Positions 16,520-27,040 are shown, numbered from the stretch's first letter. The stretch: DNA of 64,000 nt from Streptomyces sp. HNM0575 (GCF_012726265.1 NZ_JAASAG010000002.1:310001-374000); one strand, 5' to 3'. The notes: generated from the letters alone by a model not told the origin. Numbers and translations are program-made.

Positions 16520-18814
16520 ATGGCCACTACTTTCCCCCGTCAGTTCGCACGCACCCAGCGCTTCACCCTGGGCGCCCCCCGCGCGTTCACCGTCGCTCCG
16601 GACGGTTCGCGCATCGTCTTCCTGCGCTCCCGCGAGGGCACTGACCGGGCGAATCTCCTGTGGGTCCGCGAGCCGTCCGGCGGTCGCGAGTACGTCGCCG
16701 CCGATCCCGGGAGCCTGCTTGGAGGCGCGGCCGAGGAGCTGTCGGCACAGGAGCGCGCCAGGCGCGAGCGCAGCCGCGAGGGCTCCGCGGGAATCGTCGG
16801 ATATGCCACCGACAAGGCTGTGGAGCGGGCCGCGTTCGCGCTGTCGGGGCGCCTCTTCGCCGCGGATCTGACGACGGGCGATTGCCGTGAGCTGGAGACC
16901 CCCGTGCCCGTCGTCGACCCGCGCCCCTCCCCTGACGGCACGCACATCGCATACGTGGCGGGCGGCGCTCTGCGGGTCGTACGCAGCGACGGGACCGGCG
17001 ACCGTGCGCTGGCCTCCCCCGAGAACGACGGGATCACCTACGGTCTGGCCGAATTCATCGCCGCCGAGGAGATGGACCGCGGACGGGGTTTCTGGTGGGC
17101 GCCGGACAGCCGGCGGCTGCTCGTCGCACGCGCCGACGACGCCCCCGTACAGCGGTGGTGGATCGCCGACCCGGCGCATCCCGACCGTGAGCCGGCGGAG
17201 GTGGCCTATCCGGCGGCGGGCACGGCCAACGCCGACGTCACCCTCCACCTGCTGAGCGTCGACGGCGACACCGGGCCCGGGTCCCGCCGGGAGGTCGGGT
17301 GGGACCGCGATGGCTTCCCGTATCTCGCGCGCGTCCACTGGTCCGCGGGCGGGCCGCCGCTGCTGCTCGTACAGGCGCGGGACCAGCGCACGCAGCAGTA
17401 CCTCGGCGTCGACGCCGCTACGGGCGCCACCAGCACGCTCCACACCGAACAGGACCCCGAATGGCTGGAGTTGTTCGCGGGCGTGCCCGCCTGGACGGAC
17501 GACGGACGGCTCGTACGGATCGACGACTCGTCCGGGGCGCGGGTGCTGACGGTCGGGGACAGCGCGTTCACCACGGCGTCGTCGCATGTACGGGCGGTGC
17601 TGGACGTCGGTGCGGACGGGGTGCTCTTCTCCGCTTCCGCGGGAGCTGAGGACGAGGACGCGGGCGAGGAGGACGCGGGCGGGGGCGCCGCCGCGGACGC
17701 CGCCGACGAGCGGGTGCGACGCGAAGTGGGCGACATCGGCGTGTACTTCGCGCGGTTCGCCGCGGACGGCTCCTGCGCGGGCGTCGAACGCCTCACGGAC
17801 ACGGACACGGGCACGGACGCGGACGGCCGTACGGACACGGACGGCGGCACCGAACCCGCCGGGCCGCCGCACGTGGCGTCGGCCGTGCGCGGCGGCGACA
17901 CCCTCGTACTGTCCACCGCGTCGCTCTCGCGCCCCGGTTCACATGTCGCGGTGCTGCGCATGGGCGGCGCGGAGGGGGCGCTGCCGCTGAAGCCGCTGGA
18001 CACCGTGCCGTCCCACGCCGAGACGCCCCTGCTCGCCGCCTCGCCCCGGCTGCTGCGCACCGGGGAGCGGCGGATCCCCGCGGGTGTGCTGCTGCCCACC
18101 GGATACCGGGAGAGCGACGGCCCGCTTCCCGTGCTCATGGACCCCTACGGCGGACCGCACGGCCAGCGCGTCGTCGCGGCGCACAACGCGTGGCTCACCT
18201 CGCAGTGGTTCGCCGACCAGGGCTTCGCCGTGGTGGTGGCCGACGGCCGTGGCACGCCCGGTCCTTCGCCCTCGTGGGAGAAGGCGGTCTCGCGGCGGAT
18301 CGCCGACGTCACGCTCGACGACCAGATCGAGGCGCTGCGGTCGCTCGCCGCGGACCATCCGCTGGATCTGACGAGGGTGGGCATCCGCGGCTGGTCGTAC
18401 GGCGGCTATCTCGCGGCGCTCGCCGTGCTGCGCCGCCCCGACGTCTTCCACGCGGCCGTCGCGGGCGCGCCCGTCACCGACTGGCGGCTGTACGACACCC
18501 ACTACACGGAGCGCTACTGCGGCACCCCCGATCAGGACCCCGAGGTGTACGCGCGCTCCTCCGTCGTCACCGACGAGGGGCTCTCCGGGGCGGACCCGCA
18601 GCACCGCCCGCTGATGCTGATCCACGGCCTCGCGGACGACAACGTGGCCGCCGCGCACACGCTCCGGCTCTCCTCCGCGCTGCTGGCCGCGGGCAGGCCG
18701 CACGAGATGCTGCCGCTGTCCGGGGTGACGCACATGACGCCGCAGGAGCAGATCGCGGAGAACCTGCTGCTGCTCCAAGTGGCCTTCCTCAAGCGGACGT
18801 TGGGCGCGGCCTGA
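16520..18814 (+). CDS. S9 family (DPP IV-like) prolyl peptidase
   Basis: 764 residues. N-terminal beta-propeller domain of DPP IV type (about 40-540) includes FIAAEEMDRGRGFWW with the Glu pair that binds the substrate amino terminus; C-terminal alpha/beta hydrolase has nucleophile Ser626 in GWSYGGYLAAL, Asp in HGLADDNV (706 or 707) and catalytic His738 in SGVTHMTP. No signal peptide is visible, so it is probably cytoplasmic. An acidic Asp/Gly/Thr-rich insert (about 375-450) with DTDTGTDADGRTDTDGG-like repeats interrupts the propeller. ATG 16520 is taken because homology starts here (FPRQFARTQRFTLG); longer frames upstream are not supported. Likely a dipeptidyl or oligopeptide hydrolase, next to peptide importers. 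Confidence 0.9.
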   Translation: MATTFPRQFARTQRFTLGAPRAFTVAPDGSRIVFLRSREGTDRANLLWVREPSGGREYVAADPGSLLGGAAEELSAQERARRERSREGSAGIVGYATDKAVERAAFALSGRLFAADLTTGDCRELETPVPVVDPRPSPDGTHIAYVAGGALRVVRSDGTGDRALASPENDGITYGLAEFIAAEEMDRGRGFWWAPDSRRLLVARADDAPVQRWWIADPAHPDREPAEVAYPAAGTANADVTLHLLSVDGDTGPGSRREVGWDRDGFPYLARVHWSAGGPPLLLVQARDQRTQQYLGVDAATGATSTLHTEQDPEWLELFAGVPAWTDDGRLVRIDDSSGARVLTVGDSAFTTASSHVRAVLDVGADGVLFSASAGAEDEDAGEEDAGGGAAADAADERVRREVGDIGVYFARFAADGSCAGVERLTDTDTGTDADGRTDTDGGTEPAGPPHVASAVRGGDTLVLSTASLSRPGSHVAVLRMGGAEGALPLKPLDTVPSHAETPLLAASPRLLRTGERRIPAGVLLPTGYRESDGPLPVLMDPYGGPHGQRVVAAHNAWLTSQWFADQGFAVVVADGRGTPGPSPSWEKAVSRRIADVTLDDQIEALRSLAADHPLDLTRVGIRGWSYGGYLAALAVLRRPDVFHAAVAGAPVTDWRLYDTHYTERYCGTPDQDPEVYARSSVVTDEGLSGADPQHRPLMLIHGLADDNVAAAHTLRLSSALLAAGRPHEMLPLSGVTHMTPQEQIAENLLLLQVAFLKRTLGAA

Positions 18815-18820
18815 CCGTAC

Positions 18821-18876
18821 GGGGCGACCTGCACGGGGCGACCTGCACGGGGCGACCTGCACGGGGCGGCCTGCAC
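18821..18876 (+). repeat. Tandem repeat, 14 bases x 4
   Basis: GGGGCGACCTGCAC occurs four times head to tail immediately after the peptidase stop; the fourth copy has one substitution (GGCGG for GGCGA). It is non-coding and of unknown role. Confidence 0.85.
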
Positions 18877-18948
18877 GGGCCGTACGGCACCGAACGCGGG
18901 CGCGGAACGCAGCACGCGGCACACGCGTCGCACGACACAGGACACACG

Positions 18949-18989
18949 CGCGGGCGCCGCCGCGATCCAGGATCACGACGGCGCCCGCG
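18949..18989. terminator. Bidirectional hairpin between convergent genes
   Basis: CGCGGGCGCCG (18949-18959) pairs with CGGCGCCCGCG (18979-18989). The loop contains a second nested palindrome, GATCC-A-GGATC. It lies between the peptidase and the convergent peptide-transporter operon whose last stop is at 19013, so it can end both units. Confidence 0.75.
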
Positions 18990-19012
18990 AACACCCTCGA
19001 CGGCCGACGGCC

Positions 19013-20131
<1,119 letters not shown>

Positions 20132-20145
20132 TGCTGTCATTCTCC

Positions 20146-21219
20146 CTAGCCCAGCCGGGGTTTGATCTGCTCGATGAAGAAGGTCTGCTTCTGCTCGCCC
20201 GTCAGATGGCAGGCGGCACCGCGTCCGGCGGGCAGCACGGGCCGGTCGGCTGAGCAGGACTTGCCGCCGGCGACCTCGTCCACGTAGTCGCACCGCGGGT
20301 GGAACGGGCAGCCGGGCGGCGGCGCGAGCAGGCTCGGCGGCGTGCCCTTGATCGGGACGAGCGCCTCGTCCACGTCGCTGGACAGCCGCGGCATGGAGCT
20401 CAGCAGGCCCCAGGTGTACGGGTGCCGGGGCGCCCGCAGCACCTCGGACACGCTGCCGCGCTCGACGGCGCGGCCGCCGTACATCACGAGGATGTCGTCG
20501 GCGACGTTCGCGATCACACCCAGGTCGTGGGTGATGAAGATGATCGCCGAACCGAACTCCTGCTGGAGGTCCTTGAGCAGGTCGAGGATCTGCGCCTGCA
20601 CGGTCACGTCGAGCGCGGTCGTCGGCTCGTCCGCGATGAGCAGGTCGGGGTCGCACACGAGCGCCATCGCGATCATGGCGCGCTGCCGCATGCCGCCGCT
20701 GAACTGGTGCGGATAGTCGTCCACGCGCAGCTTGGCGTTGGGGATGCCGACCTTGTCGAGCATCTCGATCGCGCGCCGGTGCGCCTCGCGCTTGGAGGCG
20801 CCCAGGTGCTTGCGGTACGGCTCGGCGATCTGGCGGCCCACGGTGTAGTACGGCGACAGCGCCGTCAGCGGGTCCTGGAAGATCATCGCCATCTTGTTGC
20901 CGCGCAGCGATTCGAGGGTCTTCTCCCTCGCGCCGGTCAACTCCTGCCCGTCGAGCAGGATCTCCCCCGAGACGGCGGTCTTCTTGGGGTTGTGCAGCCC
21001 GAGGATCGACAGGTTCGTCACCGACTTGCCGGAGCCGGACTCGCCCACGATGCCGAGGGTGCTGCCGCGCTCCAGGTCGAAGGAGAGACCGTCGACGGCC
21101 TTGACGGTGCCGCCCTCGGTGTCGAAGTGCACATACAGGTCGCGTACGGAGAGGAACGCACTGGCGGCGCCCGCGTCGCGCGGAGCCGGAACGCCCGCTT
21201 CCTTGGTCAGGGTGGTCAC
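20146..21219 (-). CDS. Oligopeptide ABC importer ATPase 1 (OppD/BldKD-like)
   Basis: 357 residues. Walker [11 protein letters not shown]-loop [15 protein letters not shown], signature [15 protein letters not shown], Walker [14 protein letters not shown]-loop FITHDLGV and C-terminal [14 protein letters not shown]ys motif. GTG start at 21219 follows AGGAG. Ten bases separate it from the upstream permease. Energises import together with the following ATPase. Substrate specificity is set by the binding protein and cannot be read here. Confidence 0.92.
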   Translation of the reverse strand: MTTLTKEAGVPAPRDAGAASAFLSVRDLYVHFDTEGGTVKAVDGLSFDLERGSTLGIVGESGSGKSVTNLSILGLHNPKKTAVSGEILLDGQELTGAREKTLESLRGNKMAMIFQDPLTALSPYYTVGRQIAEPYRKHLGASKREAHRRAIEMLDKVGIPNAKLRVDDYPHQFSGGMRQRAMIAMALVCDPDLLIADEPTTALDVTVQAQILDLLKDLQQEFGSAIIFITHDLGVIANVADDILVMYGGRAVERGSVSEVLRAPRHPYTWGLLSSMPRLSSDVDEALVPIKGTPPSLLAPPPGCPFHPRCDYVDEVAGGKSCSADRPVLPAGRGAACHLTGEQKQTFFIEQIKPRLG

Positions 21220-21229
21220 AGCGGTACTC

Positions 21230-22207
21230 CTAGGCCAGCCGCACGCGCGGGTCGATGAACGCGTATGCGGCGTCCACGATGACGTTGAAGAGGATGATGA
21301 AGGTCGCGGAGAAGAGCATCACGCCCATCACCATGGGCAGGTCGGTGTTCTCCACGGACTCGACCGCCAGCTTCCCGAGCCCCGGCAGCGAGAAGGTCCA
21401 CTCGGTGATCATGGCGCCGCCGAGCAGCGACCCGAGGTCGACGCCGAAGATCGTCACGATGGGGATGAGCGAACCGCGCCACGCGTAGCGGAAGAAGACG
21501 AACTTCCCCGACATGCCCTTGGCCCGTGCCGTGCGGACGTGGTCCTCGGCGAGCTGCTCGATCATCGAAGAGCGCGACAGACGTGTGTAGTTCGCCGTGA
21601 AGATGATCTGGATCACCATCCACGGGATGAGCAGGCCCATGAACCAGCCGGCCGGGTCCTCCGTCAGCGGCACGTAGGCGGGCTGGTCCAGCAGCCCCAG
21701 GTTGAACACCAGCAGTGCCATCACCAGGGGGCCCACGAAGTAGATCTGCATCGAACTGAGCACCAGCGAGGCGGTGCTGAAGACCTTGTCGGCGAGCGTG
21801 CCGCGCTTCCAGGCGGCGATCATGCCGGCGCCGAGACCGATGACCAGGAAGACGACGGCGCCGCCGATGGTGAGCGAGACCGTGGTCGGGAAGCGGTCGA
21901 GGATGGTGTTCCAGACCGGGTCCGAGTTGGCGAACGAGTAGCCGAAGCACGGTGCGGGGCAGGCACCTTGGGCGAAGGTGCGGCCCGCGAAGATGCCGAC
22001 CATGAAGTGCCAGTACTGCATCGGTATGGGCTCGTCGATGCCCATGTTCTTGCGGATGACTTCCAGCGCGTCCGGTGTGCAGTTCTTGCCACAGGCCAGC
22101 ATCGCCGGATCTCGCGGTACGGCGTAGAAGAGGAAGAAGGTGACCGCACTGATGATCAGCAGGATCACCATCGCGCCGAGTGTCCGGCGGACGAGGAAAC
22201 GAAGCAT
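21230..22207 (-). CDS. Oligopeptide ABC importer permease (DppB/BldKC-like)
   Basis: 325 residues, six membrane helices. First helix MVILLIISAVTFFLFYAVP, a long external loop with CGKNCTPD, and the EAA-type cytoplasmic motif in the HVRTARAKGMSGKFVFF stretch, which contacts an ATPase. The C-terminal VIVDAAYAFIDPRVRL is the standard DppB end. Downstream of the binding-protein gene behind a strong hairpin (22254-22292). Confidence 0.92.
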   Translation of the reverse strand: MLRFLVRRTLGAMVILLIISAVTFFLFYAVPRDPAMLACGKNCTPDALEVIRKNMGIDEPIPMQYWHFMVGIFAGRTFAQGACPAPCFGYSFANSDPVWNTILDRFPTTVSLTIGGAVVFLVIGLGAGMIAAWKRGTLADKVFSTASLVLSSMQIYFVGPLVMALLVFNLGLLDQPAYVPLTEDPAGWFMGLLIPWMVIQIIFTANYTRLSRSSMIEQLAEDHVRTARAKGMSGKFVFFRYAWRGSLIPIVTIFGVDLGSLLGGAMITEWTFSLPGLGKLAVESVENTDLPMVMGVMLFSATFIILFNVIVDAAYAFIDPRVRLA

Positions 22208-22253
22208 GACGGAACGCAGCTCTCGTGGGCAGCGGATTCAGGGGTGGGGGAAC

Positions 22254-22292
22254 GGCCGGTGGTGCCCTCCCCCTTGGGAGGGCACCACGGCC
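22254..22292 (-). terminator. Strong intra-operon hairpin (attenuator or mRNA stabiliser)
   Basis: GTGGTGCCCTCCC (22259-22271) pairs without mismatch to GGGAGGGCACCAC (22276-22288) around CCTT; outer GGCCG/CGGCC extends the stem with a small offset. It lies in the 113 bases between the binding-protein stop (22321) and the next permease start (22207), not at the end of the operon. Such structures usually keep the binding protein in excess over membrane parts; that is inference from other importers. Confidence 0.7.
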
Positions 22293-22320
22293 GGCGCGGG
22301 CAACCGCGCCGTGTGCGCTG

Positions 22321-24099
22321 TTACTTCTTCACGTACAGCTGTGTCGGGTCGATGCTGCTGAGCACGTCGTTCATCACGGCGCCGCCGACCTTCGATCCGT
22401 ACAGCTGGATCTGCTTGTAGTACATCAGCGGAACGTCGGGCAGGTCATCCTTGAGGATCTTGTCCGCGAGCTTGGCCCACTCCTTGGCGGCCTTGTCCGC
22501 ATTCGTGATCTTGGAGATGCGGTCCATCTCCTTGTTCATCTTGGGGTTGTCGTAGTGCGAGTAGTTCGTCGCACCGTCCTGCACCTGGCGGCCGTCCAGC
22601 GTCGGCGGAACCACCGTGCCGGCGCTCGGCCAGTCGGCACCCCAAGAGGAGTGGTACATGTCGTACTTGTTCTTGATCTTGCCGATCTGGTCGTAGTAGG
22701 TGTCCGTCACGATGTCCTTGAGCTGGACGTTGAAGCCGGCCTTCGTGAGGTTGTCCTTCGCCGCGATGGAGAAGTCGGACCACTCGGGCGAGTTCTGGTA
22801 GGCGAAGGTCAGCTTCATGCCGTCCTTGCCGGCTTCCTTCAGGATCCGCTTGGCCTTCTTCACGTCGCCCTGCGGGTTCTTGACCTTGCCGTACGGGTCG
22901 GACTCGCTGTGGCCGGCGACCGTCGGGCTCAGGTAGTTGCCCGCCAGCTCACCGCCGCCGGAGCCGCCGAAGGCCTGGAGCAGGGACTGCGCCGGGAGCG
23001 CGTAGGCGATGGCCTCGCGGACCCGCTTGTCCTTCAGCCGGTCCATGTTGAGCGAGATCTTGCCGACGTAGGGCTGGTAGCCGGACAGCGAGCGGTCCTT
23101 GACCTTCGGGTCGGAGCGGACCGACTGCATGCTGGAGGCGTCGACCTGGTTGTTGAAGCTGACCGCGGTCTTGTTCTCGGCGCTGTCGGAGACCAGGCGC
23201 TTCGTCGAGGCCTCGTAGGAGACGCCGAACTGGATGTTGTGCGTGTCCGGGTACTGGTGACGCACCGCGTCCGTCTTCGGGTCCCATTCCTTGTTGCGGA
23301 CCAGCTTCATGCCCTTGCCGGACTTGAAGGAGGCGATCTTGTACGGGCCGGAGGACACCGGCTTCTTGTCGTACTTCTCCTTCGTGTCGCCCTTCTCCTG
23401 GACCGCCGAGTATCCCACCATGCCCAGCGCGTAGGGCAGGTCGGGCTGCGGGTCCTTGAAGTGGAAGACGATGGTCTTGTCGTTCGGCGTCTCGAGGATC
23501 TTGTCCGGCAGGTGCTTGCCCTTGTATGGGCCGTCCGGCAGCAGCTTGCGGTAGCCGGTGCCGCTCTTGCCGGCCATCCACTGCTGGATGAAGACCGGGC
23601 CCTCGGAGATGAACGGCGCGAACTGCCGCTCGAAGGTGTGGCGTATGTCCTTCGACGTGATCGGGGAGCCGTCCTCCCACTTCACGCCGTCCTTCAGCGT
23701 GTACTTCCAAGTCCGCTTGTCCTTGGAGGGCTTGCCGCTGTCGGTGGCGAGGTCGCCGACGACCGTGTACTTGCCGGCGTTGTCACGCTTGTAAGTGGTC
23801 AGACGACGGTGGATGAGGGTCGACATGGTGCCCTCGTCGCTCACGTACATCTGCGCCGGGTCCAGGTGGGCGTAGCTGTCGCGCTGGTAGACGGTCAGCG
23901 CGCCGCCCTTCTGTGCGCCCTTGACCGGCTCGGCCGGGCCCTTCGAATCGGCGGCGTCACCGAAGTCGTACCTGACCTGCTGCTTGGTGGCGTCGTCCTT
24001 GCTCGGGCCGCCCGCGTCGCCCCCGCCGCCGCTGCTGCATCCTGTGAGGATGAGAGCGCCCGCGGAAAGCCCCACGACGGAGACGCGCGCCGTACGCAT
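22321..24099 (-). CDS. Oligopeptide-binding lipoprotein (SBP family 5, BldKB-like)
   Basis: 592 residues. Lipoprotein signal with lipobox LTGC, Cys21, followed by a Gly-rich linker. The body is a family 5 binding protein: TWKYTLKDGVKWEDGSPITS, the KPVSSGPYKI hinge region and DKRVREAIAYAL. ATG 24099 is preferred to ATG 24114: GAGGA lies nine bases before it and the signal peptide then has normal length. The gene order permease-SBP-permease-ATPase-ATPase is that described for bldK of S. coelicolor, where the importer is needed for aerial growth; equivalence is inferred from order and context only. Confidence 0.9.
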   Translation of the reverse strand: MRTARVSVVGLSAGALILTGCSSGGGGDAGGPSKDDATKQQVRYDFGDAADSKGPAEPVKGAQKGGALTVYQRDSYAHLDPAQMYVSDEGTMSTLIHRRLTTYKRDNAGKYTVVGDLATDSGKPSKDKRTWKYTLKDGVKWEDGSPITSKDIRHTFERQFAPFISEGPVFIQQWMAGKSGTGYRKLLPDGPYKGKHLPDKILETPNDKTIVFHFKDPQPDLPYALGMVGYSAVQEKGDTKEKYDKKPVSSGPYKIASFKSGKGMKLVRNKEWDPKTDAVRHQYPDTHNIQFGVSYEASTKRLVSDSAENKTAVSFNNQVDASSMQSVRSDPKVKDRSLSGYQPYVGKISLNMDRLKDKRVREAIAYALPAQSLLQAFGGSGGGELAGNYLSPTVAGHSESDPYGKVKNPQGDVKKAKRILKEAGKDGMKLTFAYQNSPEWSDFSIAAKDNLTKAGFNVQLKDIVTDTYYDQIGKIKNKYDMYHSSWGADWPSAGTVVPPTLDGRQVQDGATNYSHYDNPKMNKEMDRISKITNADKAAKEWAKLADKILKDDLPDVPLMYYKQIQLYGSKVGGAVMNDVLSSIDPTQLYVKK

Positions 24100-24199
24100 C
24101 CTGAATGTCCTCATGGTGTGGTAGCACCTGCCTGTCGGTTGTCCGTTGCTGCCTGACTCATGCGGTGCTGGGGTGGCAGCACCCCCCGCTGCTCGGTCT

Positions 24200-25246
24200 T
24201 CAACGTCCCGATTTCGGGTCGAAGGCGTCCCTGACCGAGTCCCCGAGCAGGTTGAACGCGACGATGAAGATCACCATCGCGACGCCGGGGAAGATCATGT
24301 AAGTGATGTCGCTCTGGTAGACCTTGGCGCCCGTGGAGAACATCCGGCCCCAGTCCGGGGTCGAGGCGGGCATGCCCACGCCGAGGAAGGAGAGACCGGC
24401 GACGCCCGTGACGAAGTTGGGGAGCATGTAGGTGGACTGAACGAGGATCGGCGTGACCACGTTCGGGAGCAGCTCCTTGCGGATGATCCGCCACGGCGGA
24501 GTGCCCGCCACCTTCGCCGCCTCGATGAACTCCCGCTCCCGAAGCGTCAGCACCTGCCCGCGCAGCAGCCGCGCGAGCGTCATCCAGCCGAGCAGCCACA
24601 TCACGAAGATCAGCACGCAGGCGCGCAGCCACGTGGGCATCTCGTCGGTGGGGTCGACCACGAGGGCACCGACCACCGGCACGAAGGCCACGAAGAAGAG
24701 CTGGTTCGGGAACGACATCATCAGGTCGGTGAGACGGCCCAGGAAGTAGTCCGTCTTGCCGCCCATGTAGCCGCCCGCGACACCGATCACGACGGCGAGC
24801 AGCACCGAGAGGATCGTGATGACCACTGCGAGCGAGAGGGATGTGCGCATCCCGTAGACGAGCTGGGTGAGCACGTCGCGCCCGAGGCCCGGTTCGAGAC
24901 CGAACCAGAAGTCGCCGTCGATGCCCCCGTTGGGCTTGACCGGGTAGGCGTTGTCGTTGAGCAGACCTGGCTGGGTCTGTCCGTAACGGGTCCACGGGTC
25001 TTTCCCGTACAGCCAGGAGATCACGGGCGCGAGCGCCGCGATCGCGAACACCGCGATAACCACGAATGCCGATATGACGCCCGTACGGTCGCGCTTGAAG
25101 CGCATCCACATGAGCTGGCCGGGAGAGCGGCCCACGAGCTGGTCTTGCACGGGTTCTTGACCGCCGACCGGCTCGGTGGTCAGGCCTGCGCCGTCGGGCT
25201 CTGGGGTCTCTGCCCCGGCGATCGCGGCCTGGGATGGACTTGTCAT
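24200..25246 (-). CDS. Oligopeptide ABC importer permease (DppC/BldKA-like)
   Basis: 348 residues; first gene of the operon. After a 60-residue soluble start come six helices (VISAFVVIAVFAIAALAPVI first). The ATPase-contact EAA motif is EFIEAAKVAGTPPWRIIRKE and the OppC terminus is GDSVRDAFDPKSG. The permease-first order is unusual for Opp systems and matches bldKA. Its upstream region of about 510 bases is shared with a rightward membrane-protein gene. Confidence 0.92.
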   Translation of the reverse strand: MTSPSQAAIAGAETPEPDGAGLTTEPVGGQEPVQDQLVGRSPGQLMWMRFKRDRTGVISAFVVIAVFAIAALAPVISWLYGKDPWTRYGQTQPGLLNDNAYPVKPNGGIDGDFWFGLEPGLGRDVLTQLVYGMRTSLSLAVVITILSVLLAVVIGVAGGYMGGKTDYFLGRLTDLMMSFPNQLFFVAFVPVVGALVVDPTDEMPTWLRACVLIFVMWLLGWMTLARLLRGQVLTLREREFIEAAKVAGTPPWRIIRKELLPNVVTPILVQSTYMLPNFVTGVAGLSFLGVGMPASTPDWGRMFSTGAKVYQSDITYMIFPGVAMVIFIVAFNLLGDSVRDAFDPKSGR

Positions 25247-25330
25247 CGTGTCTGCGCCCCCGCGCTCGTCAATCTATGCGGATAGATCCATGCGTTGGCA
25301 CGCTGACAGTCCGTGCCATGGGTTGAGGAG

Positions 25331-25359
25331 ACTTTGCAAGTCAATAACTGCTCAGTCAA
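25331..25359 (-). promoter_or_regulatory. Candidate promoter of the bldK-like operon
   Basis: On the minus strand TTGACT (25354-25359) is followed after 17 bases by CAAAGT (25331-25336), an acceptable -35 with a weak -10 for the main sigma factor. It lies about 85-110 bases upstream of the first permease start. Confidence 0.35.
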
Positions 25360-25462
25360 GGGGTATCGGCTTCAGCATGTGGACCCTCAGCGCATCTTGA
25401 GCGAAGGTTTTGCAGATTGAGGTCACAATGTGCTTGACCGCCTCGCGCGACATGAGACATAT

Positions 25463-25474
25463 CGCCATATGGCG
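25463..25474. promoter_or_regulatory. Palindrome CGCCATATGGCG
   Basis: Perfect 12-base palindrome in the AT-richer part of the intergenic region, 217 bases upstream of the importer operon and 284 upstream of the rightward gene. Possible operator; no regulator is identified. Confidence 0.35.
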
Positions 25475-25757
25475 CCCTGAAGGCCGTTAACACGACCGCA
25501 ACTTCGTCGTCGTCACACCGATATACGGACCATGAACCCTGAACTCCGTACGGCCGTGCGGGTGCCGTAGCGCCGGGCCGTGGCGGGGCCATGCCGCCAC
25601 GGCCCGGTCGCCGTGCCGTTCCGCATGCCGGGTGGCAAGGTCCGCAGGCAGCCGAGGTGAACCGCGGGGAAACGCCACAGTAGGCTTGTCCGACGCTACG
25701 ACGCCGCCGTCCTGACCGAACGAGCGGTTTCGGGAACCGCACCGCCGGGGGGCGTGA

Positions 25758-26936
25758 ATGAGCCAGGGCAGGATGCTGAGACCCGGCGCGCGTATCGCCG
25801 GCGCCGTACTGCTGGCCGCGCTGGCGGTGCTCGATCTCGCGTGGATCGCCCGTGACTTCGGGCAGGCCACGGACGTCACCGACGCGTGGTGGATGTGGTC
25901 GGGCCTCATCTTCCGTGCGCAGGACGGCATATGGGCCAGCTCCTTCGTGGAGCCCACCCTGCTCGTCCTCTATACGGTGTGCGCCGCCACGGCCGCCGTG
26001 TCCTCCGCCGCCGGGGGCGTGCTCGTCTCCACGGGTGTGCTGACGATCCTGCTGCGCGTCCCCACCCTGTGGAATCTGAACGCGAGTTGGGTGAAGGGCG
26101 GCGTCTCCGACGCGCTGCGGAACCAGGTCTTCACCAGCGTGATCGCCATGCTCGTGGTCGGTGTCGCGCTGATCGTGCTGGCGGCCGCCGGGCGGCGGAG
26201 TGTGCCGCGGGCGGACGGGGACGACGGGGGCGACGGTGCCCTCGGCGGCACCGGCGCCACCGGCGCCACCGGCGGCACCCGTGACGATCCGCCCGCGCGT
26301 CCCACCCGCGCCGGAGGCCTCACTGCCTGCGTGCTGCTGACCGTGGTGGCGGCCGTGCTGCTCTCCTGGGAGATCCACTCGGTGACGGAGCAGGGCTGGG
26401 AGCTGTACTCGCACCACTTCACCGGCGACAGGGCGCTGGCCACGCTGCTCGCCGTGCCCGACAGCTGGTACGGCTGCGCGCTGGCCCTGGTCTGCCTGCC
26501 CGCGGCGGTCGCCGCCCGCGCCCGTGCCCCGTACTCGCGGCCTCTCGGGATGACCGTCTGCGGGCCCCTGCTCGGACTCGGCCTCTTCCGGCTCTCGTTC
26601 GGGATCAGGTCGGGGCTGCTCGGCGGCTTCGGCGAGATCGCCGCACGGGATCAACTGTGGCTCTGCACCGCCTTGTTCGACGTCCTGGCCGCGCTCGGGG
26701 TGCTGCTGGCCCTCGCCGGACGCGACGGGGACGCCGCCGCCGGACCCGCCACGGACGGTGAGGCCCGCGCTACGGCCCCGCGCCGCCCCGGACCCGCCGC
26801 CGGACCCGCCGCGGACGGTGAGGCCCGCGCCACGGCCCCGCGCCGCCCCGGACCCGCCACCGCCACGGACGGGCCCGCGAGCGGTACGGACGACCTCGCC
26901 GCCGGTACGGACGGGCGGGGCACCGCGACGACCTGA
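25758..26936 (+). CDS. Polytopic membrane protein of unknown function
   Basis: 392 residues with eight or nine hydrophobic segments (IAGAVLLAALAVLDLAWIA; LLVLYTVCAATAAVSSAA; VFTSVIAMLVVGVALIVL; LTACVLLTVVAAVLLSWEI and others), a Gly/Asp/Thr-rich cytoplasmic loop near 155-185, and a 75-residue C-terminal disordered tail that contains a 20-residue sequence repeated twice. ATG 25758 follows a GGGGGG run rather than a good Shine-Dalgarno. I recognise no family motif. Similar proteins are found singly in Streptomyces. Convergent with the GAF gene. Confidence 0.7.
   Translation: MSQGRMLRPGARIAGAVLLAALAVLDLAWIARDFGQATDVTDAWWMWSGLIFRAQDGIWASSFVEPTLLVLYTVCAATAAVSSAAGGVLVSTGVLTILLRVPTLWNLNASWVKGGVSDALRNQVFTSVIAMLVVGVALIVLAAAGRRSVPRADGDDGGDGALGGTGATGATGGTRDDPPARPTRAGGLTACVLLTVVAAVLLSWEIHSVTEQGWELYSHHFTGDRALATLLAVPDSWYGCALALVCLPAAVAARARAPYSRPLGMTVCGPLLGLGLFRLSFGIRSGLLGGFGEIAARDQLWLCTALFDVLAALGVLLALAGRDGDAAAGPATDGEARATAPRRPGPAAGPAADGEARATAPRRPGPATATDGPASGTDDLAAGTDGRGTATT
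26739..26858 (+). repeat. 60-base tandem duplication inside a gene
   Basis: Two adjacent 60-base copies (26739-26798, 26799-26858) differ at only two bases and duplicate 20 residues of the membrane protein's tail (core GEARATAPRRPGPA). In-frame, so the reading frame is kept. Confidence 0.85.
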
Positions 26937-26957
26937 CGGCACCCGCCCGGGCGCGAA

Positions 26958-26975
26958 CGGTCCCGGAAGGGACCG
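26958..26975. terminator. Short hairpin with GGAA tetraloop
   Basis: CGGTCCC-GGAA-GGGACCG between the convergent membrane-protein and GAF genes. A 14-base direct repeat TCCCGGAAATCCGG x 2 follows at 26996-27023. Confidence 0.55.
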
Positions 26976-27040
26976 GAGAGCGCACGTTCCGCCTCTCCCG
27001 GAAATCCGGTCCCGGAAATCCGGCCGGGCCCGTATTCCGC

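Larger units (their letters stand above)
25247..25757. other. Divergent intergenic region, 511 bases
   Basis: No gene is supported. It is less GC-rich than its surroundings from 25330 to 25520. Contents: a possible leftward promoter (25331-25359), the palindrome CGCCATATGGCG (25463-25474), and untranslated leader before the rightward membrane protein. Several short frames exist but none has a ribosome site with typical codon bias. Confidence 0.55.
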
